Positions 42,438-51,604 of a DNA stretch of 64,000 nt are shown here, one piece after another (within the stretch, counting starts at the first letter, position 1; the number at the start of each line of letters is the position of its first letter). The position numbers and the translations under genes are program-made. The notes under the pieces are model-generated. The model saw nothing but the letters and a program-made list of their open reading frames with translations. It ran no database searches and was not told the origin of the DNA. The DNA is from an uncultured Ruminococcus sp. (GTDB lineage Bacteria; Bacillota; Clostridia; Oscillospirales; Ruminococcaceae): the NCBI RefSeq assembly GCF_947301925.1, contig NZ_CAMYUE010000004.1:1-64000 (forward strand), written 5' to 3'.

Positions 42438-43097
42438 ATGCTAAACCAATATCTTGAAAAGCTTGAGCGGAAATTCGGCCGCTTTGCAATATCCAACCTG
42501 ATGCTGTACATTGTTCTGGGCATGGGAGTATTCGCCGTAGCGGACGTAATACTCACCACCAATCCCGACAACAACGTATTCCTGCTGGATATGATAAGAT
42601 TCGACAAGGAAAAGATCATGCACGGCGAGGTATGGCGAGTCATCTCCTTTGTGCTTGAGCCCCCTGATCTGAATATGATATTCCTTGCCTTTGCCCTGTA
42701 TTTCTACTGGATGATGGGCTCTGCACTGGAGCAGGCGTGGGGCAGCTTCCGGTTCAACATATTTTATTTTTCGGGAGTCATAGGCTGTATCATAGCAGGC
42801 TTCATACTGGGAAGCGCCACTAACTACTATCTGTATATCAGTCTTTTCATCGCCTTTGCCATACTTTATCCCGACGAGCAGATAATGCTGTTCTTCTTTA
42901 TTCCCATAAAGGTGAAGTGGCTGGGACTTTTCTCAATATTGAGCCTTCTTGCGATGTTTATAGTCGGAGACTTCCAGACCAGGATATTCCTGCTGCTCTC
43001 ACTTGTGAACCTGCTGCTGTTCTTCGGCAAGGATCTTGTGATGAAGGTCTTCTACTTCTTCAGGAGATACTACTACAAGTGGTTCAAAAACAAATAA
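42438..43097 (+). CDS. Rhomboid-like membrane protein lacking the catalytic serine motif
   Basis: 219 residues with CGAGGTC ahead. Five or six membrane spans. The opening HGEVWRVISFVL and the GSALEQAWGSFRFN segment match rhomboid/derlin-like proteins. The catalytic GxSG serine is replaced (GSATNYY region) and no catalytic histidine is apparent, so it is probably an inactive rhomboid-type or derlin-like membrane protein. Such pseudo-rhomboids bind membrane substrates without cutting (family knowledge). It lies 69 bases after the ABC-F gene, and a terminator follows. Confidence 0.7.
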   Translation: MLNQYLEKLERKFGRFAISNLMLYIVLGMGVFAVADVILTTNPDNNVFLLDMIRFDKEKIMHGEVWRVISFVLEPPDLNMIFLAFALYFYWMMGSALEQAWGSFRFNIFYFSGVIGCIIAGFILGSATNYYLYISLFIAFAILYPDEQIMLFFFIPIKVKWLGLFSILSLLAMFIVGDFQTRIFLLLSLVNLLLFFGKDLVMKVFYFFRRYYYKWFKNK

Positions 43098-43102
43098 CAG
43101 CG

Positions 43103-43133
43103 TGCCCCGAAGCAGCAGCTTCGGGGCTTTTTT
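43103..43133 (+). terminator. Terminator of the ABC-F/rhomboid operon
   Basis: Arms GCCCCGAAGC and GCTTCGGGGC, then TTTTTTC. Confidence 0.9.
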
Positions 43134-43232
43134 CAGCACATAGCTTTTTGGTATGTGTCTTATCCGCGGAGGGATTGACTAAAACTACGCACAATAGTAT
43201 AATATAAACAGAACAAAAACGGAAGGCGGTGC

Positions 43233-43895
43233 ATGATGAAGAAGCGGATATGGATATTGCCCCTGCTCACAGGAATACTGCTCCTTTGCGGAGCCGTCGG
43301 ACTTGTGGCATACAATATGTATCAGAGCAATGCCGCCTTTGAGAAGTCGCAGGAGGTAATGACCGAGCTGAGGCAGCTCATACCCGAGCCCTCCGCCTAT
43401 ACGGGCACTGCCGCCGCAGGCACCGAGCCGCCCTCGGACGACCTTTTCGCACAGTATGAGGAGCCCACCACGGCGCCTCCCCCGGAGATGCACAACGTGA
43501 CCGTAGACGGCGAGAACTACTGCGGATATATCACCCTTCCCACCCTCGGTCTGGAGCTCCCCGTAATGAGCGGCTGGAGCTATGAGCGTCTGAGGACGTC
43601 CCCCTGCCGCTACAGCGGCACCGTAGAGGGCAGGGATATGATAATCGCCGCCCACAACTACAACAGCCATTTCGGCCGTATAAAGGAGCTCTCGCAGGGC
43701 GACGAGATATGGTTCACAGACGCGGACGGCATACAGTACTGCTACCGTGTGGACTATACCGAGAACATAGACGGCTATGACGTAGATCAGATGTTCAGCG
43801 GACAGGCCTCCGACTGGGACATGACACTGTTCACTTGTACACTCAGCGGCCAGAGCCGCGTTACCGTAAGAGCCTCGATTATAACTGAAGAATAA
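43233..43895 (+). CDS. Sortase
   Basis: 220 residues with AAGGCGG ahead; the ATG at 43236 is equally possible. One N-terminal membrane anchor (about 6-28), a Pro/Thr/Glu-rich stalk (about 50-85), then the sortase barrel. The catalytic His is in AAHNYNSHFG, the Cys in LFTCTLSGQ, and the Arg three residues later in SRVTV. The enzyme cuts LPxTG-type signals and joins proteins to the cell wall. The LPQTG protein at 33.1-34.7 kb is a candidate substrate, though it is not adjacent. It is monocistronic between terminators. Confidence 0.9.
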   Translation: MMKKRIWILPLLTGILLLCGAVGLVAYNMYQSNAAFEKSQEVMTELRQLIPEPSAYTGTAAAGTEPPSDDLFAQYEEPTTAPPPEMHNVTVDGENYCGYITLPTLGLELPVMSGWSYERLRTSPCRYSGTVEGRDMIIAAHNYNSHFGRIKELSQGDEIWFTDADGIQYCYRVDYTENIDGYDVDQMFSGQASDWDMTLFTCTLSGQSRVTVRASIITEE

Positions 43896-43897
43896 GC

Positions 43898-43935
43898 AAA
43901 GCCCGCAGCAGTCAGGAGACCGCCGCGGGCTTATT
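43898..43935 (+). terminator. Terminator of the sortase gene
   Basis: Arms AAGCCCGC and GCGGGCTT with T-rich sequence after. Confidence 0.75.
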
Positions 43936-44060
43936 GTTTTTATGCACAAACGAGCGCTATGCTTTTTGTGCAGACATACAAAGCTGAAAACTTTTTTCTG
44001 CTTATTCAACGGTTTTCGTTTGAATTTCAGCCTTTTCCTGCCCTCTTACAGAAGGCGTCA

Positions 44061-47000
44061 TCAGTCCTTTGTGGGAAGCGAATCTATCTTGTGGAGCAGA
44101 TACATCTGTATAGCCAGAGCGTCGTTTACAGTCATGCCGTCGAATTTTCCGGAGACATCGGCATACTTTCTGCCTTCTTCTGTGAGATGCCCCTTGGCTG
44201 TGCCTGTAAGTCCGTACTTGTTGGGGTTGGACAGAGCCTGCATGATGAGGATGGCGTCTGCCAGCTCGATGCTTCCGTCGCGGTTCACATCGCCGTAGAA
44301 GCCCCAGTCCCAGGGCCTCAGATCAACAGTGATATTCTTTGTCTCACCGTCTGCGGTAAACCTGAAGAATACAGGCTCGGGAGACGAATACTGTCTGCTG
44401 TAACCTGTAACGATCACAGCGTAAAGAACATCGGGTTCAAGATCCGTGAATACTCCTATGCTATCATCGGAGGTGGTAAAGCTGTTTATGAGCTTGCTTC
44501 TCATAGTAACATCGGAATGAGTGGGAGAATCGCCCAGCTCAGCGGGAATGCTGTAAAGCTGAACTGTCAGGCCTGACATGAGATTGCCCTTGAAGTCTTC
44601 TACCGCTACGCTTGCGGAGCACTTGGTTTTATAGTCAAAGGGATACAGCTTTATATCAACTTCCTTGTTTTCGCCGTTCTTGTCAAAGGTCACGAAAACG
44701 GGTTTGGGGCCGCCGTATTGCTTGCTGTGATCGGTAACGAGCACAGCGTAGGTGGCTTTGGGATCCAGGTTCTTTATCACGGTGCTTTCGGTTTCATTTG
44801 AGGAATGGCCTTCTCCTGCGATTACGCCCATTTCCCACAGATCTGGGGTACTGATATCCTCAGTTTTTCCGGCAAGCTCGTCGGGGATACGGATAACTCT
44901 GAATCCTGCGTAGGCAGGCTTTCCTGTCACGCCGTCGGTCACATTTATGCTGATGGAGCAGGGGTTGATGTCTGTGGGATACAGCTTCATCACAACGTCC
45001 TCTGTATCGCCCTTCTTGTCGAACACAACGATAGAGGAGGCCGCAGCGCCGTAGCGGTTGCTGCCCGATAATGCCACAACACCGTACTTCACATCGGGTT
45101 CAAGATCGTAAACGATAACGTAGTCGGCGTCTTCTTCGATCTTGCCCTTCTTGACAAGCTTGCACTTTTTCAGCATATCATCTGCGCTGAGAGAGCCTGC
45201 TTCGCTCATGAGCTCATCGGGAATGCGGACCACTTTGAACTCCGCGCCATCTGCGGTCCTGCCTGTCTCGGCGTCAAGAACAGATATCCTTGCGGAGCAG
45301 TCCTCATGATAGTCAAAGGGATACAGCTTTATGGTAACGTCCTTGGTATCGCCGTCCTTGTCGAAGGTTATGAATACGGGCTTTCCGCCGCCGTAGTACT
45401 TGCTTGCCGATACGCCGATAACAGCGTACTTGACGTATGGCTCAAGGCCTTCAACGGTAATGCTGCCGCTTTCGGGCATAGCGCCGTAAGAAGGCATATA
45501 ACCGTTATATGTCGACTCGAAGCCAAGCTCCTCGGCCTTGTCCTCGATTTCCTCCCTTATACGTACCACCTGATATTCCACAGCTTCGGCGGGCTTGCCT
45601 GTTTGGCCGTCTATGACAGTAAGGTTCAGAGTGCAGTGTGTATCCGATGAGCCGTCTTTCTCAAAGAACAGACAGGGCTGACCGACAGTAACGCCGTCCT
45701 TGATCTCGATATCTGTGGATATACCGTCGGGGATAACGAAATCTTTGCCGAATATCTTCCTTACAGCCCTTGCCTTGTAGCCCTGAGCGTTAACGTAGTT
45801 ATAACCGTCTTCTTTCATTGAGACCTGAACTACGTATTTTCCGTCGGGCATCTGAAGGTCATTGCTGCTCAGATCAAAATTGGCTTTATTTTTCAAGTCA
45901 AACAGACTGATGTCATAGAGCTTCGGATCCAGGGGCTTATATCCCTCGTATGTGCCGTCTGCGGGATCCACCTTCAGGTCTGTCCAGTCATAGACTGCCA
46001 CATTTACGTTAGTCTTTCCGTCAGTGGGAACGGCATAGATAACGACATCCTTTTTGTCGCCGTTATTGGAGATATTGAAGCTTGTGTTCCTGTCGATGTG
46101 ATAGCCCTCGGGCATATCCAGTATCTCCACCTCATACCACTGGAGCTGGCGGAGCTCCTTGAAGCTCCTGGTGGGCGTGTCCGTGGTATCCCATTCACCA
46201 AGGACAGTCCTTTCATTGAATGGATCCTTTACCAGTCTTGCCTTGACGTTCTTTACGGGCTCCCCGGTGATATAATCCACAACGGATATATCAGCCTTGC
46301 AGCCGTCCTTGATCTTTTCGGCTATTTCGGGCTTCATGCGGAAGTACAGATCGGTCTTCTCGGTGAGCTTGCCGTCCTTTACCTCTATATCCAGTCCCTT
46401 TTCCTTGTCGGGGAAAAAGATATCATCGAACATCTCGGAGGCAGTCTTTGCTATATCCATGTCCGAGGTTATGATCTCATAGTCGGGATCCTGGGGATAC
46501 ACCTTTATGGTGTACTTTCCGTCGGGAAGATACATATAGTCTCTCTGTGTCAGCGTCTCCGAAGTGAATAACTTGCCGTCCTTGTCGTAAACACAGACGG
46601 TGTAGGGATCATAGTATTCGGTGACGCCGCCGATCCAGCCGCCCTCCATAGGAGTTGCGCCGGACCAGTCTCCTGCGATGAAGTTTATGTCCTTCTTGGC
46701 GCTTGTGGGAACGGCTCTGATAATAATATCCTTGACTTCTCCGTCCTCGTCAAATGAAAAGAGCTTTGAACCAGAGACGGAATAGCCCGCCGGAATATTA
46801 TTCAGCAAAAGACCATAAGTGAAGCCTTTTTGGAGTTGCGTGAAGGTCTTGACGGGTTCGTCTTTGGTGTTCCAGGATTCGATCATCGTGCTCGTACCCA
46901 TTGGATTATCTTCTATCACGATATCGATCCCCTCGATGACCTTGCCTGTTATCATATCCACTACGGATATATTGGCTGTGCAGTACGTAAGCGCATCTGT

Positions 47001-47111
47001 TGCGGCAGTTGTATCTGCTGCTGTCACACAGAAGGACGGCTGAACGGCTGCGGTGTTTGCTGCGGCGAGCGTCAGTGCTGTGAGCGCCGCAAGTAGTTTG
47101 CTTGATCTCAT
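44061..47111 (-). CDS. Large secreted protein with six Cna-B-like repeats and C-terminal dockerin
   Basis: 1016 residues. A signal peptide covers about 1-30 (ending FCVTAAD). Six repeat units follow, each opening with a strand like SVVDxxTGxPxE/K (for example ADISVVDYITGEPVKNV, ARISVLDAETGRTADGA and ISINVTDGVTGKPAYAG) and ending with a GDxKDVxIKLYP-type strand. This is the layout of Cna-B/carboxypeptidase-regulatory-like beta-sandwich domains that form stalks. The C-terminus is a dockerin: GDVNRDGSIELADAILIMQ and the second helix near KFDGMTVNDALAIQMYL. It should be exported and held by a cohesin. No catalytic domain is seen. Confidence 0.85.
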   Translation of the reverse strand: MRSSKLLAALTALTLAAANTAAVQPSFCVTAADTTAATDALTYCTANISVVDMITGKVIEGIDIVIEDNPMGTSTMIESWNTKDEPVKTFTQLQKGFTYGLLLNNIPAGYSVSGSKLFSFDEDGEVKDIIIRAVPTSAKKDINFIAGDWSGATPMEGGWIGGVTEYYDPYTVCVYDKDGKLFTSETLTQRDYMYLPDGKYTIKVYPQDPDYEIITSDMDIAKTASEMFDDIFFPDKEKGLDIEVKDGKLTEKTDLYFRMKPEIAEKIKDGCKADISVVDYITGEPVKNVKARLVKDPFNERTVLGEWDTTDTPTRSFKELRQLQWYEVEILDMPEGYHIDRNTSFNISNNGDKKDVVIYAVPTDGKTNVNVAVYDWTDLKVDPADGTYEGYKPLDPKLYDISLFDLKNKANFDLSSNDLQMPDGKYVVQVSMKEDGYNYVNAQGYKARAVRKIFGKDFVIPDGISTDIEIKDGVTVGQPCLFFEKDGSSDTHCTLNLTVIDGQTGKPAEAVEYQVVRIREEIEDKAEELGFESTYNGYMPSYGAMPESGSITVEGLEPYVKYAVIGVSASKYYGGGKPVFITFDKDGDTKDVTIKLYPFDYHEDCSARISVLDAETGRTADGAEFKVVRIPDELMSEAGSLSADDMLKKCKLVKKGKIEEDADYVIVYDLEPDVKYGVVALSGSNRYGAAASSIVVFDKKGDTEDVVMKLYPTDINPCSISINVTDGVTGKPAYAGFRVIRIPDELAGKTEDISTPDLWEMGVIAGEGHSSNETESTVIKNLDPKATYAVLVTDHSKQYGGPKPVFVTFDKNGENKEVDIKLYPFDYKTKCSASVAVEDFKGNLMSGLTVQLYSIPAELGDSPTHSDVTMRSKLINSFTTSDDSIGVFTDLEPDVLYAVIVTGYSRQYSSPEPVFFRFTADGETKNITVDLRPWDWGFYGDVNRDGSIELADAILIMQALSNPNKYGLTGTAKGHLTEEGRKYADVSGKFDGMTVNDALAIQMYLLHKIDSLPTKD

Positions 47112-47216
47112 TGTTTACCCCTCCTGATCAATATTTGGTAATATAACTATATCATTTCACGCGAACAATGTCAAGTGTATTTTGTTGATAATGCCTAAAT
47201 ATTCAGGAGAAACGGC

Positions 47217-47243
47217 AATAAAAAAGGCAGCCTGAGCTGCCTT
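47217..47243 (-). terminator. Terminator of the large LRR-dockerin gene
   Basis: On the minus strand arms AAGGCAGC and GCTGCCTT followed by TTTTT, right after the stop of the LRR-dockerin gene. Confidence 0.8.
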
Positions 47244-47252
47244 TTCATAGCA

Positions 47253-50075
47253 TTATGCAAAGAACATTTTTCTGAGTGCCACCATATCGAAGATATCTAT
47301 CTCCCCGTCACCGTTTATATCGGCAAAGGCAGCCTGTTCCTCGGTGAGCTTTGTTCTTCCGCGGAGATATCTGCTGAGCAGTACATAGTCGCCTATGTTC
47401 AGCCTGTTGTCACCGTTGATATCGCCGGTTACGAGGTGCTCTGTGCCCGGCTCCGAGGTGCCGTCCTCAAGAGGTATGAATCTGATGTTATTATCGATGG
47501 CTCCGAGCTCAGCAGGCGAGCCGGAATAGCCGTGTATTGCAGGGCCTGCCGCACTGTAGAACTCATCGCCCGGGAGATCGTCGAGATACAGACCGGAACT
47601 GCTTGTCATAGTATTTCTTCCGCCATAGGGAAGGATCTCGATATATCTTACATCGGGCTTGCTGTTGTAGGGGTACTTGTTTTCGACATACAATGTCGGG
47701 AAGTTGCTGCGGAAATCGTCCCTCGGAGTGAAGGAGCGGTCATATATATAGATATCCTTCAGATGGTCAAGATTGGCGAAGGAGCATTTTCCGTCTGCCG
47801 AGAATAAATACAGTGTCTCGATATTGCAGTTATCATTAAGTGACAGATAGCTGCTGAGCTCTGCTCCCGCGGGGATAGTTGCCTTTTTAATCAGTGCCTC
47901 GGAGAAGTCCAGCATGGCTATTTTCTTTGTGTCCTTACGGAAGCTGAGCTCCTTTGTGTTCTTTACGATGCCTACGGCGATATCGCCGATATACTGTATC
48001 CCGTCCTCTGCCTCATATGCGTTGGTGCAGCCGTAGAATGCTCTCGGGTAAATATCGTCAGGGTAGTTGCTGAAGGTGACCTGCTGCAGCTCTGTACAGT
48101 TCTCAAAGGCGCTGGTTCCGATTATTCTGAGATTGTTGGGGAATACAATTGTCTTCAGGTTCTTCATGCCCCGGAAAGCACCTGCGTCAATGACAGTCAC
48201 GGTGGCGGGGAGAATTACCTTCTCGATATTCTCACAGCCCAGGAAGGCGTTGCAGCCTATGGTGAAAACTCCGTCGGGCACCGTTACTTCCTTCTGGTCG
48301 TAGTATCTGGGGCAGCTTACAAGGGTGGTCATATCCTTTGTATAGAGTATACCGTCGGAGGCCGTCAGATTTCTGCTGTCCTCGCCTGTCTCAAAGTATG
48401 AGCAGTAATTGGTGACAACTAAAGAATCCAGATAAAGGGCTCTGTTGTCTTCCTCGTTGTATTGAGCGTTGTCCGATATGCGCAGCTTCTCCACAGGCAC
48501 CTCTCCTCTGAAGGAGAATGCGGGGGAGACCTCCGTTACATTGATATCGCCGATCTTGTTCGCGATGACAACGTCCTTCTGCTGAGGATCAACGCGCTCC
48601 TCCGCAACAGCATAGTCTCCGAAAACGTTGTAGATGATGCCGTCCTGTTCCTTCTGAACAGCTTTCGTTCTTAAATCAAAATTCGGATCATTGCTGTATT
48701 CGTACTTGTACTCCTCATTGTCGGTGAGGCTGAATTCTCTGTTGTAGGCGGCCGCATAACGCAGAGCAGTTGAATTGTCGCTGCCGTATATGACGGTATT
48801 GAACTTCTCTGACTCCTCTGTTGGTTCGCCGTCGATACCTGAAATGTAGAGCTCGTCCTCGGGGATATCCTCGGTCCAGTACTGTGGTATAGTCCTTGCG
48901 GAGTCGGCTATCCTGCATTGTCTGTCGTAAATACAAACCATTTTCAGGTGCTTGCAGGCGGCAAGGGCATTATAACCTATTATACTGCCGTAGAAGTCCA
49001 CACGCTCCACATGGTTGTCTATGGTGGCTACAAGGAGCCTTCCCATACATGATACCGTCTTTGGCACGGTTATGACCTTCAGTTCCTTGTTGTCGGAGAA
49101 GAGTGCCTCACAGGTACCTGTTGTACCCTCTATGATATCGCCGCGCTGTATATCGGGATCGGTGCCTACAGCCCAGTTCCCCACATAGTGTATGCCGTCG
49201 ATCACCTGTACGCAGCCTGCGTTTTTGAAGGCGTTCATGCGGACAGATGAAACAAAGCCCGGTATATAGAAATTCTGGAGGTTCACGCAGTTTTCAAAGG
49301 CTCCTGCGCCTATCTCCCAAAGTGCGGGGGGCATATTGCTGCCTGTGGAGTGGAAATCCACCTCTGCCAGGCGCTCGCAGCCGTAGAAGGTGTGAGCCAT
49401 AATGAACTTCATATCCTTTGAGAGCGTTACTTTCTGAAGGCGCTGGCAGCCTGCAAAGGCGCCTGCTCCCACCTCTGTTACATGGTCGGGGATATCTGCT
49501 TCCGTGAGTGCGCAGCAGCTTGCAAAGGCATAATCGCCTATGATCTCGGTCTCCTCGGGGATATTCAGCTCGGTGAGTGCTTCTGCGGACACAGCTCCCA
49601 CAAGGGTGCGCATATCCTTTGAGAATATCATGTTGTCGCTAACCGTATAATACGGGTTATCCTCGGGAATGATAACTTCTTCGAGATTGTCGCAGTAGTA
49701 GTCGTCCCTGGTGAGGAAGCGGATATTCTTTGAGAGAGTCAGCTTCTTCAGTGACTTGCAGTCCGCAAGAGGTGTGTCAAAAAGAGCTATTACAGGCAGA
49801 TCACGGATAGTCTCCGGAATTGTCAGCTCTTCCATTGTGCGGGTGCCTTCCTTGACACCGTTGAGTATGGCGAAGCCGTCATATAACCCATAGAAGAACT
49901 GATCGTCCTCCAGCCTGATGACAGGCAGGTCGGGATCAATATCCTCCAGTGAGAAGTCCCTGTCTGAGGGTATGACGGGTGTCTCCGCAGCAATTGCCGC
50001 AGGGACGGGGAATGCCGGGTATGCTGTTCCGCCGATGAGGGTGAGGGCGGTCAGCGCGGAAATAAATCCTTTCAT
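47253..50075 (-). CDS. Large secreted BspA-like LRR protein with dockerin
   Basis: 940 residues. A signal peptide covers about 1-29 (ending IAAETP). Two runs of BspA/TpLRR repeats (about 85-330 and 560-720) show units such as ELNIPEETEIIGDYAFASC and LPATVTVIDAGAFRGM. Repeats end before the C-terminal dockerin (GDINGDNRLNIGDYVLLSR and ADINGDGEIDIFDMVALRK). The protein should be exported and docked to cohesins, with the LRR arrays used for binding. It is divergent from the agr locus, with about 220 bases between. No enzyme motif is present. Confidence 0.85.
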   Translation of the reverse strand: MKGFISALTALTLIGGTAYPAFPVPAAIAAETPVIPSDRDFSLEDIDPDLPVIRLEDDQFFYGLYDGFAILNGVKEGTRTMEELTIPETIRDLPVIALFDTPLADCKSLKKLTLSKNIRFLTRDDYYCDNLEEVIIPEDNPYYTVSDNMIFSKDMRTLVGAVSAEALTELNIPEETEIIGDYAFASCCALTEADIPDHVTEVGAGAFAGCQRLQKVTLSKDMKFIMAHTFYGCERLAEVDFHSTGSNMPPALWEIGAGAFENCVNLQNFYIPGFVSSVRMNAFKNAGCVQVIDGIHYVGNWAVGTDPDIQRGDIIEGTTGTCEALFSDNKELKVITVPKTVSCMGRLLVATIDNHVERVDFYGSIIGYNALAACKHLKMVCIYDRQCRIADSARTIPQYWTEDIPEDELYISGIDGEPTEESEKFNTVIYGSDNSTALRYAAAYNREFSLTDNEEYKYEYSNDPNFDLRTKAVQKEQDGIIYNVFGDYAVAEERVDPQQKDVVIANKIGDINVTEVSPAFSFRGEVPVEKLRISDNAQYNEEDNRALYLDSLVVTNYCSYFETGEDSRNLTASDGILYTKDMTTLVSCPRYYDQKEVTVPDGVFTIGCNAFLGCENIEKVILPATVTVIDAGAFRGMKNLKTIVFPNNLRIIGTSAFENCTELQQVTFSNYPDDIYPRAFYGCTNAYEAEDGIQYIGDIAVGIVKNTKELSFRKDTKKIAMLDFSEALIKKATIPAGAELSSYLSLNDNCNIETLYLFSADGKCSFANLDHLKDIYIYDRSFTPRDDFRSNFPTLYVENKYPYNSKPDVRYIEILPYGGRNTMTSSSGLYLDDLPGDEFYSAAGPAIHGYSGSPAELGAIDNNIRFIPLEDGTSEPGTEHLVTGDINGDNRLNIGDYVLLSRYLRGRTKLTEEQAAFADINGDGEIDIFDMVALRKMFFA

Positions 50076-50197
50076 AGTAGTTTCCTCCCATATCCGAAAA
50101 TATATACTTAAATTATATCAGTCTTTCGGCGATATGTCAATAAAACGCGGAAAAGTGTACATTTCACGCACAAAAACAACACTTCGCGTATACATAC

Positions 50198-50226
50198 TTG
50201 ATTTTTATATAGTTTTAATATATAAT
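50198..50226 (+). promoter_or_regulatory. Promoter of the agr operon
   Basis: TTGATT (50198-50203), spacer 17, TATAAT (50221-50226), about 68 bases ahead of agrB. Confidence 0.7.
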
Positions 50227-50293
50227 ATAATTTATACATTTGCGGCTGTCGGAGCTTCTCCCACGGTCGTATGATCCGAAAAGGGATATTGAA

Positions 50294-50875
50294 ATGGACC
50301 GACTTATAGATAAAATTATGGAAAAGCTTCTCGGCGGCGGCTGGGTCGGTGAGGAGAACGCGGAGATAGTGCGCTACGGGCTGGAGCTCAACGTCATGAA
50401 GGCGCTTATCTCGGCAGCTATGCTGGCGGCGGCCTTTATAATGAGGAGCGCACCTGCGGTCATAGCCTTCATGCTGGCCTATCCTCCCATGCGGAGCTGC
50501 TGCGGCGGCTTTCACGCAAGGACGAGGACAGCCTGCTTCATATCTTCTATGCTGATACTGGCGGCTGTGATAGCTGCTTCAAAGCTTATAAAGGGCGATG
50601 CTGCTCTGTTCCCTGCCATTGCGCTCTGCGCTGCGGGAGCCGTGCTGGTATTGCTGCTTGCTCCTGTGGCGGCAGCAAACAAGCCCTTCGACGATGTGGA
50701 GCGCAGGGTATTCAGGAGAAGATCCCTTATAGTCACAGCCATAGCCGCGGCTGTAACTGCGGCGCTTGCACTTGCAGGCGCATACGGCCTCATGCTTTCG
50801 GTATCTCTGGCGGTATTCTTTACGGGAGCTTTCCTTGCGGTGGGAAGGCTCAGCGGCAGGAAAGGAGCGGTATAA
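50294..50875 (+). CDS. agrB: AgrB-like peptide processing/export protease
   Basis: 193 residues from the ATG at 50294; AAGGGA precedes it weakly. Multi-span membrane protein. The catalytic His74 lies in GGFHAR and Cys81 in TACFISS, with the same seven-residue spacing as in Staphylococcus aureus AgrB (H77/C84). AgrB cuts the C-terminal tail of AgrD and makes the thiolactone ring (family knowledge). It is the first gene of the plus-strand agr operon, and the response regulator gene starts immediately after its stop codon. The AgrD-like precursor lies downstream at 53065. Confidence 0.9.
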   Translation: MDRLIDKIMEKLLGGGWVGEENAEIVRYGLELNVMKALISAAMLAAAFIMRSAPAVIAFMLAYPPMRSCCGGFHARTRTACFISSMLILAAVIAASKLIKGDAALFPAIALCAAGAVLVLLLAPVAAANKPFDDVERRVFRRRSLIVTAIAAAVTAALALAGAYGLMLSVSLAVFFTGAFLAVGRLSGRKGAV

Positions 50876-51601
50876 TTGATAAGTATTGCAATATGCGACG
50901 ACGACAAGGAAATGATAGACGCAATAAACAGCTGTATTCTCGAATACAGCAGGGAACACTCGGTAGAATATGACGTTCACAGCTTCAGAGGCGGAGAAAA
51001 ACTCCTTGAAAACAAGGGGAGCTTCGACCTTATATTCCTGGACATAGAAATGGGAGGCATCGACGGCCTAAGAACTGCCCAGCTCTTCCGCGAGATGGAC
51101 AAGAAGGCAAGGATAGTCTATGTCACCAATCACTCGGAGTACGCCCTCCGCAGCTATGCGGTACACCCCTTTGACTTTGTGGTCAAGCCATTTGAGAAGG
51201 AGCGGATATTCAGCGTCCTTGACGAGCTTTCACGGTATCTCTCGGAGAACGCCGAAAAGGAGGCTGTCATACAGCTGAAGGGCGAGGACGGCCCTCTGCT
51301 GCTGAACCTCCGCAATATATACGCTTTTGAGTACACGGGGAACAGACGCATAACCGTGTATACCAAGTCCGAGAAATACTGCATAAGAGGCAGCCTTTCG
51401 GATATATTCTCCCTTATCAATTCCGAGAGCTTCGTTTCGCCCCACAAGAGCTTTATTGTAAATATGGAGCACATAGACAAGCTCAACAACTTCACACTAT
51501 ACACCACTAACGGCATCGAAGTACCCGTTGCACAGAAAAAACTCAAGGAGTTCCACAACGAGTTCAGCCGTTTCATCAAGAATTATATCAGGCAGGGATG
51601 A
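50876..51601 (+). CDS. agrA: LytTR-type response regulator (AgrA-like)
   Basis: 241 residues from a TTG start abutting the agrB stop, with AAAGGAG ahead. The receiver domain has acidic residues (CDDDKE near 8-11), the phosphorylation Asp in LIFLDIEMGG near 56 and the conserved Lys in VVKPFEKER. The LytTR DNA-binding domain covers about 135-240 (ITVYTKSEKYCIRGSLSDI and FVSPHKSFIVNMEHIDKL). Phosphorylated LytTR proteins bind paired repeats of about 9 bases spaced about two helical turns apart (family knowledge), and such TGCAAA repeats lie before agrD. It is the partner of the AgrC kinase encoded next. Confidence 0.9.
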   Translation: MISIAICDDDKEMIDAINSCILEYSREHSVEYDVHSFRGGEKLLENKGSFDLIFLDIEMGGIDGLRTAQLFREMDKKARIVYVTNHSEYALRSYAVHPFDFVVKPFEKERIFSVLDELSRYLSENAEKEAVIQLKGEDGPLLLNLRNIYAFEYTGNRRITVYTKSEKYCIRGSLSDIFSLINSESFVSPHKSFIVNMEHIDKLNNFTLYTTNGIEVPVAQKKLKEFHNEFSRFIKNYIRQG

Positions 51602-51604
51602 GAT

